35,509 nt of DNA from Porphyromonas sp. (GTDB taxonomy: Bacteria; Bacteroidota; Bacteroidia; Bacteroidales; Paludibacteraceae). The notes beneath the pieces are model-generated. The model ran no database searches and was not told the origin of the DNA. It saw only the letters and a program-made list of their open reading frames with translations. Below, piece after piece: positions 24,880-31,697 of the stretch (positions within the stretch are counted from its first letter, which is position 1; the number at the start of each line of letters is the position of its first letter). Location: the NCBI GenBank assembly GCA_020726365.1, contig DYSC01000004.1, forward strand, positions 1 to 35,509, written 5' to 3'. The position numbers and the translations under genes were made by a program.

Positions 24880-26061
24880 ATGAAACTTTCGTTTTACGTT
24901 CTCATTTTGTTTATTACGTTTATTGTTAGCTCCTGCGGCGACCCAAACGAATACAGAGTTGAGCCTGAATTTACACAATACGTTCAGCGCTTCGAGTCCG
25001 AAGCTGCTAAACGCGGTAAAAATTTTAAGCTTCAAACCGAAGGTTTAATTATTGAATTTGCCAAATTAAAAAATGATCAGGCCGGACTTTGTCACTACGA
25101 ACACCCCATTCGCATTGAAGTTGACTCGCTTTATTGGAAAAAAATTAGCGCTGTGGCAGGCGCTGATATGATGAAAGAAGACCTTATTTTTCACGAAATG
25201 GGACATGGTATTTTGGGTCGTAAGCACCTGAATACCACGCTCGAAAATGGCGATTGGAAATCGATGATGTGTGGTGGCGACAAAGTAGATAATCGACCTT
25301 GGAATATAAATTATCGCCGAATGCGCCGAGATTATTATGTCGACGAATTATTTAACGAAAATACGCCTCCACCAATTTTTACAACCACCCAATTATTAGT
25401 CGACACAACAGGTTTTGCACAAAAACTTTGGCTAAGCTTTGATACAGGGAGCAAATATGATACCGGTTGGGATTTAGTAAGCAACGGTGATTTAACCAAA
25501 GAAATAGAGAATTCTAAATTGAAAGCTACCTCCAATTATACCTCTTCGTATGCGCTGCTATTAACTATTCAAAGTACGAGTATAAATATCTATTCAAACT
25601 TTTTATTCGAGATGGAAATTGACAGCGAAACAAAAAGCGCATCCGATCAGTATGGGTTGGTTTTTGCCACAAGCTCGGCTGCAGATACCACCGAATACTT
25701 TAAAATTAACCGCGAACAAAAAATGTTTCCCGGCAATAGTGCTTGGTACAGCTATTATACACAATTGCACAAAAGCGCTATCAATACAACCGGAAAAAAC
25801 AAACTCAAAGTTTTAAAAATCAATGGTATAATTTATTATTTTATCAATAATGTGTATGTGTATCAAACTGAGATGGAAATTTTTGGGCGGGGTAGTAATT
25901 TTGGATTTGTTGTTCCAGGAGGTGCAACTGTTTGGGTCGACAATCTTAAAATAGGTATAAAATCGAGCAGCAACATTAAATCTAAAGTTTTATCTGTCAA
26001 TGATATATCATTTTCAGTTGTAAAAATGGAAGATAATAACAAACGTATTTCTGAAAAATAA
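24880..26061 (+). CDS. lipoprotein with zincin-like HExxH site and a C-terminal beta-sandwich-like region
   Basis: A 393-residue lipoprotein: signal MKLSFYVLILFITFIVSSC with lipidated Cys19 followed by GDPNE. Residues 105-116 read HEMGHGILGRKH, a gluzincin/metzincin-like zinc site with a third His, but with one more residue between HExxH and the Gly-x-x-His than the classical metzincin motif. WKSMMCGGD (about 126-133) could be the Met-turn. I recall similar HELGHxxLxRxH lipoproteins as putative metallopeptidases in Bacteroidota. Residues about 175-370 look like a jelly-roll/LamG-type sandwich (for example YGLVFATSSAADTTEYFKINREQ and WVDNLKIGI), perhaps glycan binding. The GH13 gene starts 5 bp after the stop. 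Protease activity is inferred, not shown. Confidence 0.7.
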   Translation: MKLSFYVLILFITFIVSSCGDPNEYRVEPEFTQYVQRFESEAAKRGKNFKLQTEGLIIEFAKLKNDQAGLCHYEHPIRIEVDSLYWKKISAVAGADMMKEDLIFHEMGHGILGRKHLNTTLENGDWKSMMCGGDKVDNRPWNINYRRMRRDYYVDELFNENTPPPIFTTTQLLVDTTGFAQKLWLSFDTGSKYDTGWDLVSNGDLTKEIENSKLKATSNYTSSYALLLTIQSTSINIYSNFLFEMEIDSETKSASDQYGLVFATSSAADTTEYFKINREQKMFPGNSAWYSYYTQLHKSAINTTGKNKLKVLKINGIIYYFINNVYVYQTEMEIFGRGSNFGFVVPGGATVWVDNLKIGIKSSSNIKSKVLSVNDISFSVVKMEDNNKRISEK

Positions 26062-26066
26062 AAATT

Positions 26067-27746
26067 ATGGCAAAATTCACACTATATCAGGTTTTGGTTC
26101 GTCACTTTGGTAATCGCACAACAACAAATAAATTCGATGGTAATATAACAGAAAATGGCTGTGGCAAAATGAACGACTTCACTGCGAAGGCGCTTGTTGA
26201 AATTAAAAGTTCAGGCATATCGCACGTTTGGTACACCGGAATTTTGGAGCATGCCACACAAACCGATTACGCAACTTATGGTATAAAACCCGACCACAAA
26301 GCTGTTGTAAAAGGTAAAGCAGGCTCGCCTTATGCTGTAAAAGATTATTACGATGTTGATCCAGATTTAGCCGTAAATGTAGAAAAACGAATGGTTGAAT
26401 TCGAAAACCTTGTAAACCGAACACACAAAGCCGGTTTAAAGGTAATTATCGACTTTATTCCCAACCATGTAGCACGTGAATATCATTCGGATGCAAAACC
26501 CGAAGGAATAAAAGATTTGGGCGAAACAGACAATTCTGATTGGGCTTTTTCGCCTTTAAATAATTTTTATTACATTCCAAATCAAGCGTTTAAGCCGAAT
26601 TTCGAATTAAAAGATTATACCGAATTTCCTGCAAAAGCCACAGGAAACGACCAGTTTACAGCCACACCGAATGTAAACGATTGGTACGAAACAATTAAAT
26701 TGAATTACGGGGTAAATTACACCGAAGGCGGTCAAAAGCAGTTCGATCCCCTACCCGATACATGGCTGAAAATGTACGATATACTTCATTTTTGGACTTC
26801 GAAAAAAGTGGACGGATTTCGGTGCGATATGGCCGAAATGGTTACTGTGGAGTTTTGGGGCTGGGTAATTCCACGCTTAAAAACCGATTTTCCGGAACTT
26901 ATTTTTATTGCCGAAGTGTATAATCCTGCCGAGTATCGCAATTATATTTTCAATGGTAAATTCGATTATTTGTACGACAAAGTTGGTTTGTACGATAAAC
27001 TCCGTGCCATTCTGACTGAAAATCATGCAGCGAGCGATATTACGCACTGTTGGCGTGCCCTCGAAGGCATCGAAAGCAATATGCTAAACTTTTTGGAGAA
27101 CCATGATGAACAGCGCATTGCATCCGATTTCTTTTGTGGAAATGCGTTTGCTGCTTTTCCGGCAATGGTAGTGGCAGCAACACTTACCAAAGCACCTGTC
27201 ATGATATATTCCGGGCAGGAATTGGGTGAAAAAGGCATGGAGAACGAAGGTTTTAGCGGACCCGATGGACGAACAACCATTTTTGATTACCGAAGCATCG
27301 AATCGGTTCAAAACTGGTTCAACAATGGTAAATTTGGAGAAGATAAATTGACCGATGAACAAAAAAAAATTCGTAGTTTTTATAAAAAGTTATTGAATAC
27401 TGTACTGACAGAAAAAGTAATTTCAGAAGGGCAACTGTATGATTTAGAATATGCTAACTTTGAAAATTCGGATTTCAACACACATAAACATTTTGCTTAT
27501 TTTCGAAAATTTGAAGAAGATTTATTGCTAATGGTTGTAAATTTTAATTTCACCAATGACAATATTAAAATTGAAATTCCAAATGAAGCTTTTGATTTTT
27601 TGCAAATTGAAAATGGAAAGGTAGTTACTGTAAATGATATATTAAATGCTGATAAACACGAATTTAAAACAATCTTAAGTTCAGTTGAAAAATTTGAAAT
27701 TTCGGTTCCTAAATATTCGGCTTGTATTTTAAAAATAAGGTATTAA
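26067..27746 (+). CDS. glycoside hydrolase family 13 (alpha-amylase-like), cytoplasmic
   Basis: A 559-residue (beta/alpha)8 enzyme acting on alpha-glucans or related alpha-glucosides. The four GH13 regions are present: DFIPNHVAR (I), GFRCDMAE with the nucleophile Asp near 254 (II), FIAEVYNP with the acid/base Glu near 283 (III) and NFLENHDEQR with the stabilising Asp near 347 (IV). A C-terminal beta domain of about 90 residues ends in KYSACILKIRY. There is no signal peptide, so it should work in the cytoplasm on imported or stored glucan. It begins 5 bp after the lipoprotein stop and is probably translated from the same message. No sus-type genes are nearby. Subfamily and substrate cannot be decided by eye. 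Confidence 0.9.
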   Translation: MAKFTLYQVLVRHFGNRTTTNKFDGNITENGCGKMNDFTAKALVEIKSSGISHVWYTGILEHATQTDYATYGIKPDHKAVVKGKAGSPYAVKDYYDVDPDLAVNVEKRMVEFENLVNRTHKAGLKVIIDFIPNHVAREYHSDAKPEGIKDLGETDNSDWAFSPLNNFYYIPNQAFKPNFELKDYTEFPAKATGNDQFTATPNVNDWYETIKLNYGVNYTEGGQKQFDPLPDTWLKMYDILHFWTSKKVDGFRCDMAEMVTVEFWGWVIPRLKTDFPELIFIAEVYNPAEYRNYIFNGKFDYLYDKVGLYDKLRAILTENHAASDITHCWRALEGIESNMLNFLENHDEQRIASDFFCGNAFAAFPAMVVAATLTKAPVMIYSGQELGEKGMENEGFSGPDGRTTIFDYRSIESVQNWFNNGKFGEDKLTDEQKKIRSFYKKLLNTVLTEKVISEGQLYDLEYANFENSDFNTHKHFAYFRKFEEDLLLMVVNFNFTNDNIKIEIPNEAFDFLQIENGKVVTVNDILNADKHEFKTILSSVEKFEISVPKYSACILKIRY

Positions 27747-27807
27747 TATAAAAGTTATACCCCAAAGTAACACAAAGAAATGCACACAGTGACAAAAAAA
27801 AATAACA

Positions 27808-28392
27808 ATGATACATCAGTTCAAAAAAAGCTTACAGCACGAACGTGAACAAGCCAATATGGCAGATAAGTTTTACGTAGAAATGCTTCATGCAACTGAC
27901 ATTGTGCGATTTAACACAGATTCAGAAGCTCACATGGAAATACAACGGCAAGATGTTGATTTACAGCTGAATATTCGTGGCACGAATTTTCGGGTTTCCG
28001 AAAAATTTCGCGATAAAGATTTTGGTGATTTGTACATTGAAGTTTTCAGTAAATACCCTCACACAATGGGTTGGATGCATACTGGTAGTCCGGATGCCCT
28101 AGTTTACTTTACTCCTCAATCAGTATATTGGATTACGCATAAATCGCTAAAGTCATTTTGTGATGAAATTCTTTTTCCAGCAATTCCTACAACATGGTAC
28201 GAAGAAATATTCAAATCGAAAAAAACAATTGTATTGAAAAACTTATTTTTAAAAGATACAAATTGCAAAATAAACCTCATTCAAGCACATAATTTCGATG
28301 GACAATTGTGGGAAACAATAGGTGTAAGTATCGATTTTGAGGTTTTAGCCCATTTTGGGGTAAAATTCAAAAAAGTAATTTTTAAACAGTGA
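27808..28392 (+). CDS. 194-aa protein of unknown function, PD-(D/E)xK nuclease-like pattern
   Basis: Soluble, no signal peptide or membrane segment. I do not recognise a named family, but the order of conserved-looking residues is DVD (49-51), VSEKFR (63-68), D74, IE (77-78), GW (88-89) and DALVYF (96-101). This resembles a class of small phage-associated proteins that read like PD-(D/E)xK nucleases (acidic residue, then a strand with xEK or DEK, then a Glu, then Gly-Trp). The catalytic spacing is not canonical, since SEK replaces the usual (D/E)xK. It follows GH13 by 61 bp, with no promoter found in between. Three palindromes lie just after its stop. Function is unproven and confidence applies to the gene being real. 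Confidence 0.75.
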   Translation: MIHQFKKSLQHEREQANMADKFYVEMLHATDIVRFNTDSEAHMEIQRQDVDLQLNIRGTNFRVSEKFRDKDFGDLYIEVFSKYPHTMGWMHTGSPDALVYFTPQSVYWITHKSLKSFCDEILFPAIPTTWYEEIFKSKKTIVLKNLFLKDTNCKINLIQAHNFDGQLWETIGVSIDFEVLAHFGVKFKKVIFKQ

Positions 28393-28396
28393 GGGA

Positions 28397-28495
28397 CAAG
28401 CGACATCCTTGTTGCTTGATTCAACTTAACAAGGGATAAGCAATATCTTTGTCGCTTGAAAAATTATAATTATCAAGCGGTTAGGAAACCGCTTG
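28397..28495. repeat. cluster of three 22-bp palindromes (REP-like)
   Basis: Units lie at 28397-28418, 28437-28458 and 28474-28495. Each begins C/TAAGC and ends GCTTG and folds back on itself. The third has perfect 9-bp arms (CAAGCGGTT/AACCGCTTG) with an AGGA loop; the first two tolerate one or a few G-U pairs. Units one and two are preceded by AGGGA. The third is followed by TTCCTTA, so it lies in reverse orientation. The cluster fills the gap between convergent genes and the last hairpin may also help stop corA transcription. Confidence 0.75.
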
Positions 28496-28515
28496 TTCCT
28501 TACTAAATTTAAAAA

Positions 28516-29574
28516 TCAAAACCATTTTTTCCGTTTGAAATACCAAATCATTCCCAAAACTATCAAAGCCATTACACCTAACATGGCAAAATAGCCCCAT
28601 TTCCAATGCAGTTCGGGCAAATAGTCGAAATTTGTGCCATATACTCCTACAATAAAAGTAATTGGGATAAAAATAACCGAAATAATAGTCAGTACTCGCA
28701 TAATTTCGTTCAATTTAGTGCTCATAGTTGTATGGTAAATGTTCATCATATCGTACACCATTTCGCGATAACTATCGGCTAAGTCGTTGGCTTCGTTTAT
28801 ATTATCAATCAATTCTTTAAAATGAATTCGGTTTTCGTCTTTAATAAATTCGGTTTCTAATTTAGCAAGTCCTAAAATCATTTCTTTAGCCGGTTTAATC
28901 ACTTTTCGGATAAAATTCAGTTCACGTTTATAATGATTTATTCGCTCCATAAAATCTTTTCCGAGCTCGACAGACATTTCCTCTTCAAGGTTTTCAATTT
29001 CTTCGCCCAACTCTCCAATTACAAAAATATAATGATCAACAACAACATCGAGTAAGCTAAATGCTAAAAAATCAGTTCCTGTTTTTCGGATTTTATTTGT
29101 TGGTTTACGAATACGTTCTCGAATTGGTTCAAAAAAGTTTCCCCTTTGCTCTTGAAATGAAATAAGTATATTATTTGAAATTATTATACTTAAATTATCC
29201 ATGATTAAAACAGATTTATTCTGATTTATCATTCTGATATTCAAATAAATACTATTGTCGAGAACCTGAACTTTCGGACGCGTTGTTGGATTCATTACAT
29301 CCGACAATATCAAATTATCAATGGAAAATGCAGCCGAAATTGATTCCATTAACTTTACATTGTCCAACCCATACACATTAAGCCAACTTGTTGATTTACT
29401 TTGCTCTAATTCGGCAAGTTGTTCTGGTGTTTTTACTTCAAATTCGCGAAAGGTATCAGCATTGTAATCAAATGCATTTAACCATACTTTTTCAGTTTTC
29501 TTTAAACCTCTAAAAACCAATGCATAAGGCGATAAACCAATTTCTTCCTTCTTCTTTTTTATAAATCTGGACAT
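28516..29574 (-). CDS. corA: CorA-family magnesium/cobalt transporter
   Basis: Pentameric divalent-cation channel of 352 residues. The soluble N-terminal alpha/beta domain and long stalk helices (for example GEEIENLEEEMSVEL) are followed by two C-terminal membrane helices (about 290-310 and 328-346) and a basic tail KRKKWF. The signature loop after the first helix normally reads YGMNF; here it is YGTNFDYLPEL with Thr314 in place of Met. The following acidic MPEL-like segment is kept as LPEL. GMN variants are known in related channels (for example GIN in ZntB), so ion preference may differ. The leader carries a heptad tandem repeat and the gene is convergent with the 194-aa unknown. Confidence 0.92.
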   Translation of the reverse strand: MSRFIKKKKEEIGLSPYALVFRGLKKTEKVWLNAFDYNADTFREFEVKTPEQLAELEQSKSTSWLNVYGLDNVKLMESISAAFSIDNLILSDVMNPTTRPKVQVLDNSIYLNIRMINQNKSVLIMDNLSIIISNNILISFQEQRGNFFEPIRERIRKPTNKIRKTGTDFLAFSLLDVVVDHYIFVIGELGEEIENLEEEMSVELGKDFMERINHYKRELNFIRKVIKPAKEMILGLAKLETEFIKDENRIHFKELIDNINEANDLADSYREMVYDMMNIYHTTMSTKLNEIMRVLTIISVIFIPITFIVGVYGTNFDYLPELHWKWGYFAMLGVMALIVLGMIWYFKRKKWF

Positions 29575-29583
29575 ATAGTATCA

Positions 29584-29625
29584 ATTATGAATTAAGAATT
29601 ATGAATTATGAATTAAGAATTACGA
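29584..29625. repeat. heptanucleotide tandem repeat, 6 copies of ATTANGA
   Basis: ATTATGA, ATTAAGA, ATTATGA, ATTATGA, ATTAAGA, ATTACGA: six contiguous 7-mers varying only at position 5. The tract starts 9 bp upstream of the corA start codon and lies between it and the likely corA -7 box, so it would be transcribed in the leader. Confidence 0.85.
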
Positions 29626-29647
29626 GATTCAATAATGTTAGTGCTTA

Positions 29648-29655
29648 CAAAAATA
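29648..29655 (-). promoter_or_regulatory. -7 box of corA
   Basis: CAAAAATA on the plus strand reads TATTTTTG on the minus strand. No good -33 element was found upstream. The predicted leader of about 70 nt contains the heptad repeat. Confidence 0.5.
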
Positions 29656-29690
29656 CAAAATTTGACTGAAAATTCAGCTATGTAATAAAT

Positions 29691-29861
29691 ATTATTAAAT
29701 GATATGTTTTGAATGTGACCTCCAACCCCCCGAATGGTGGCTTTAAGACATATTTTCAATAATTCGAACTAACAGAGCAAATCACTTAATGGCATTCTTA
29801 AGCCCCCTTCGGTGGGTTGGAGGTCAAGAAAATAATAAAATAAAAACATATCATTAATAAT
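29691..29861. repeat. 171-bp MITE-like palindromic element
   Basis: The ends are inverted copies with a single one-base indel: ATTATTAAATGATATGTTTT (29691-29710) and AAAACATATCATTAATAAT (29843-29861). Inside, GACCTCCAACCC (29717-29728) pairs exactly with GGGTTGGAGGTC (29814-29825), and GAAtGGtGGCTTtAAGA is matched imperfectly by the complement of 29796-29810. The middle 40 bp is AT-rich and unpaired. There is no ORF. No certain target-site duplication was seen. The remaining sequence from 29575 to 29994 holds the corA leader on the left and the mdh promoter on the right. Confidence 0.7.
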
Positions 29862-29916
29862 TTCGAATTACTTATGTAAAATTTTTAGCGAAAATAGATA
29901 TTTAATGAAATTTTTC

Positions 29917-29948
29917 TTTAATTAATCAGGAAAGTTTTTTTATCTTTG
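29917..29948 (+). promoter_or_regulatory. promoter of mdh
   Basis: TTTA (29917-29920), 20 bp, TATCTTTG (29941-29948). The -7 box is perfect and the -33 has one mismatch. The AT-rich leader of about 42 nt has no Shine-Dalgarno sequence. Confidence 0.7.
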
Positions 29949-29994
29949 CAGCATATAAAATTGAAATCAATTAAAAATACAAAAATTAAAAATT

Positions 29995-30936
29995 ATGTCA
30001 AAAGTAACCGTAGTAGGCGCCGGAAATGTAGGTGCAACCTGTGCAAATGTGCTTTTATTCAACGAAGTCGCCGACAAGATTGTAATGCTTGATGTGAAAG
30101 AAGGTGTATCGGAAGGCAAAGCCTTAGATATGACTCAAACTGCAGCATTGTTAGGATTCGACTCAACAATAGTTGGTTGTACAAACGATTATGCTCAAAC
30201 TGCTGATTCGGATGTAGTGGTCATAACTTCGGGTATACCACGTAAACCGGGAATGACACGCGAAGAACTTATCGGAGTAAATGCCGGTATTGTAAAAAGC
30301 GTTGCTGAAAACATTTTAAAATACTCGCCAAACACAATTATCGTTGTGGTTAGTAACCCAATGGATACCATGACTTACCTTGCGTTGAAAGCTACAGGAT
30401 TACCAAAAAACAAAATTATTGGTATGGGTGGTGCTTTGGATAGCTCTCGTTTTAAATGCTATTTGAGCAAAGCTATGAATGCAAACCCAAACGAAATTGA
30501 CGGTATGGTTATTGGCGGACATGGCGACACTACTATGATTCCATTGACACGATTTGCGTCGTACAAAGGTCGCCATGTAAGCGATGTGTTGGGTCAAGAA
30601 GAATTGGCTAAAGTGGTAGCCGACACTATGGTAGGCGGTGCTACACTTACAGGTTTGCTTGGAACTTCGGCTTGGTATGCTCCCGGAGCTGCTGCTGCTT
30701 ATTTGGTAGAATCGATTATTCACAATCAGAAAAAAATTATTCCATGCTGTGTTTCACTCGAAGGCGAATACGGACAAAATGATATTTGCATTGGTGTTCC
30801 TTGTGTTATTGGCAAAAATGGTTTGGAAGAAATTATCGACTACAAACTAAACGAAGAAGAAATGGCTTTATTCAACAAAAGTGCAGCTGCCGTACGTGCA
30901 ACAAACGATGTTTTGAAAGAAATTAACGTATTGTAA
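29995..30936 (+). CDS. mdh: malate dehydrogenase (LDH-like type)
   Basis: NAD-dependent oxidoreductase interconverting malate and oxaloacetate in the cytoplasm; 313 residues. The Rossmann loop GAGNVGATCA is at 8-17. Substrate-binding Arg83 and Arg89 lie in IPRKPGMTRE, and Arg89 occupies the loop position that selects malate over lactate as I align it. Further active-site residues are Asn121 (NPMDT), Arg152 and the catalytic His176 in IGGHGDTT. In Bacteroidota this enzyme serves the reductive succinate/fumarate branch as well as the TCA cycle, which is pathway knowledge. It is a single-gene unit with its own promoter and terminator. Confidence 0.95.
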   Translation: MSKVTVVGAGNVGATCANVLLFNEVADKIVMLDVKEGVSEGKALDMTQTAALLGFDSTIVGCTNDYAQTADSDVVVITSGIPRKPGMTREELIGVNAGIVKSVAENILKYSPNTIIVVVSNPMDTMTYLALKATGLPKNKIIGMGGALDSSRFKCYLSKAMNANPNEIDGMVIGGHGDTTMIPLTRFASYKGRHVSDVLGQEELAKVVADTMVGGATLTGLLGTSAWYAPGAAAAYLVESIIHNQKKIIPCCVSLEGEYGQNDICIGVPCVIGKNGLEEIIDYKLNEEEMALFNKSAAAVRATNDVLKEINVL

Positions 30937-30952
30937 AAATGTCATCTTTCAT

Positions 30953-30995
30953 AAATAAATGAGTTGCAACTAACTTGTAACTCATTTATTTCTTT
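30953..30995 (+). terminator. intrinsic terminator after mdh
   Basis: AAATAAATGAGTT (30953-30965) pairs with AACTCATTTATTT (30979-30991), and the stem continues as CAA/TTG past one mismatch. A T-rich tail follows. Confidence 0.8.
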
Positions 30996-31057
30996 ACCAA
31001 AACAGCAACTATAAATTTAGTTAAATAAATAGCATTTTGCTATTTTTACTATCGATT

Positions 31058-31091
31058 TTTGATTTTATATTGTGCTTTTAATTTATCTTTG
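31058..31091 (+). promoter_or_regulatory. promoter of perR
   Basis: TTTG at 31058-31061 and TATCTTTG at 31084-31091, with a 22-bp gap that is slightly long. The leader is about 70 nt. Confidence 0.6.
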
Positions 31092-31103
31092 TAATCATTA
31101 TAA
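31089..31103 (+). promoter_or_regulatory. PerR-box-like operator over the perR promoter
   Basis: TTGTAATCATTATAA is a 7-1-7 inverted repeat that differs from the Bacillus PerR box (TTATAATnATTATAA) at one position. The flanking T and A extend it to 8-1-8. It overlaps the end of the -7 box and the transcript start, a placement expected for repression by the gene's own product. Confidence 0.65.
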
Positions 31104-31165
31104 ATTTGGATAAAAATACATAGATTTATAGTTTTAAAATCGTTTTAAATTCAACATCCAACATT

Positions 31166-31585
31166 ATGAATAATTACATTCAAATTCACAATTATTTGAA
31201 ACAGTTCGACATTAAACCATCGGTTCAACGAACAGCAATTATGGATTATTTAATGACGCATAAAATCCATCCAACGATTGATGAAATTTATTCTACGCTT
31301 AGTCCTTTTATGCCAACGCTCTCGAAAACAACTATTTACAACACTTTGAATTTGTTTGTTGAAAAAGGAGCTGTACTTCAACTATCTATCGACGAGAAAA
31401 ATGCACGCTACGATGCTGATATTTCGAATCACGCACATTTTATGTGTAAAAGATGTGGTAAAGTGTACGATTTGTTTGATTTAAAACAAGAACTTTTCAA
31501 CAAACCACAATTGAAAGACTTTGATATTCATTCAGTTGAAATTTCGTACAGTGGTTTCTGTGGTACCTGCACCGGATTGAATTAA
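31166..31585 (+). CDS. perR: Fur-family regulator, PerR type
   Basis: Metal-dependent repressor of 139 residues: winged helix (about 1-80, with LSKTTIYNTLNLF as recognition helix) and a dimerisation/metal domain with HAHF (His89, His91). The structural zinc site is complete: Cys94/Cys97 (CKRC) and Cys132/Cys135 (CGTC). His35 in HPTIDEIY corresponds to the oxidisable His37 of Bacillus PerR, and the residue five after the second Cys is Asp102, the PerR-type choice (Glu in Fur). These features and the PerR-box-like site on its own promoter favour a peroxide sensor over an iron regulator. It is a single-gene unit, with a strong terminator 27 bp after the stop. Confidence 0.85.
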   Translation: MNNYIQIHNYLKQFDIKPSVQRTAIMDYLMTHKIHPTIDEIYSTLSPFMPTLSKTTIYNTLNLFVEKGAVLQLSIDEKNARYDADISNHAHFMCKRCGKVYDLFDLKQELFNKPQLKDFDIHSVEISYSGFCGTCTGLN

Positions 31586-31612
31586 GATTTAAAACTACTT
31601 ACAATTTGATAT

Positions 31613-31644
31613 AAGGCATACTTTTAAGTGAGTATGCCTTTTTT
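31613..31644 (+). terminator. intrinsic terminator after perR
   Basis: AAGGCATAC (31613-31621) pairs with GTATGCCTT (31632-31640), and the T-run continues to 31644. Confidence 0.9.
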
Positions 31645-31660
31645 ATTAAAGTAATTTTCA

Positions 31661-31668
31661 TATCTTTG
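31661..31668 (+). promoter_or_regulatory. -7 box of the outer-membrane protein gene
   Basis: TATCTTTG, a perfect TAnnTTTG match. The -33 position falls in the T-run of the preceding terminator. The leader is about 25 nt. Confidence 0.6.
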
Positions 31669-31697
31669 AAGCGTTAAACATTTAAATATTTATTAAT

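Noticed and set aside
28397-28495. Short CRISPR-like array of 22-bp palindromes
   Set aside because: Units differ in their interior, occur in both orientations and have unequal short spacers (18 and 15 bp).
29584-29625. Possible CRISPR array at the heptad repeat
   Set aside because: Units are 7 bp and contiguous with no spacers; no cas genes in the window.
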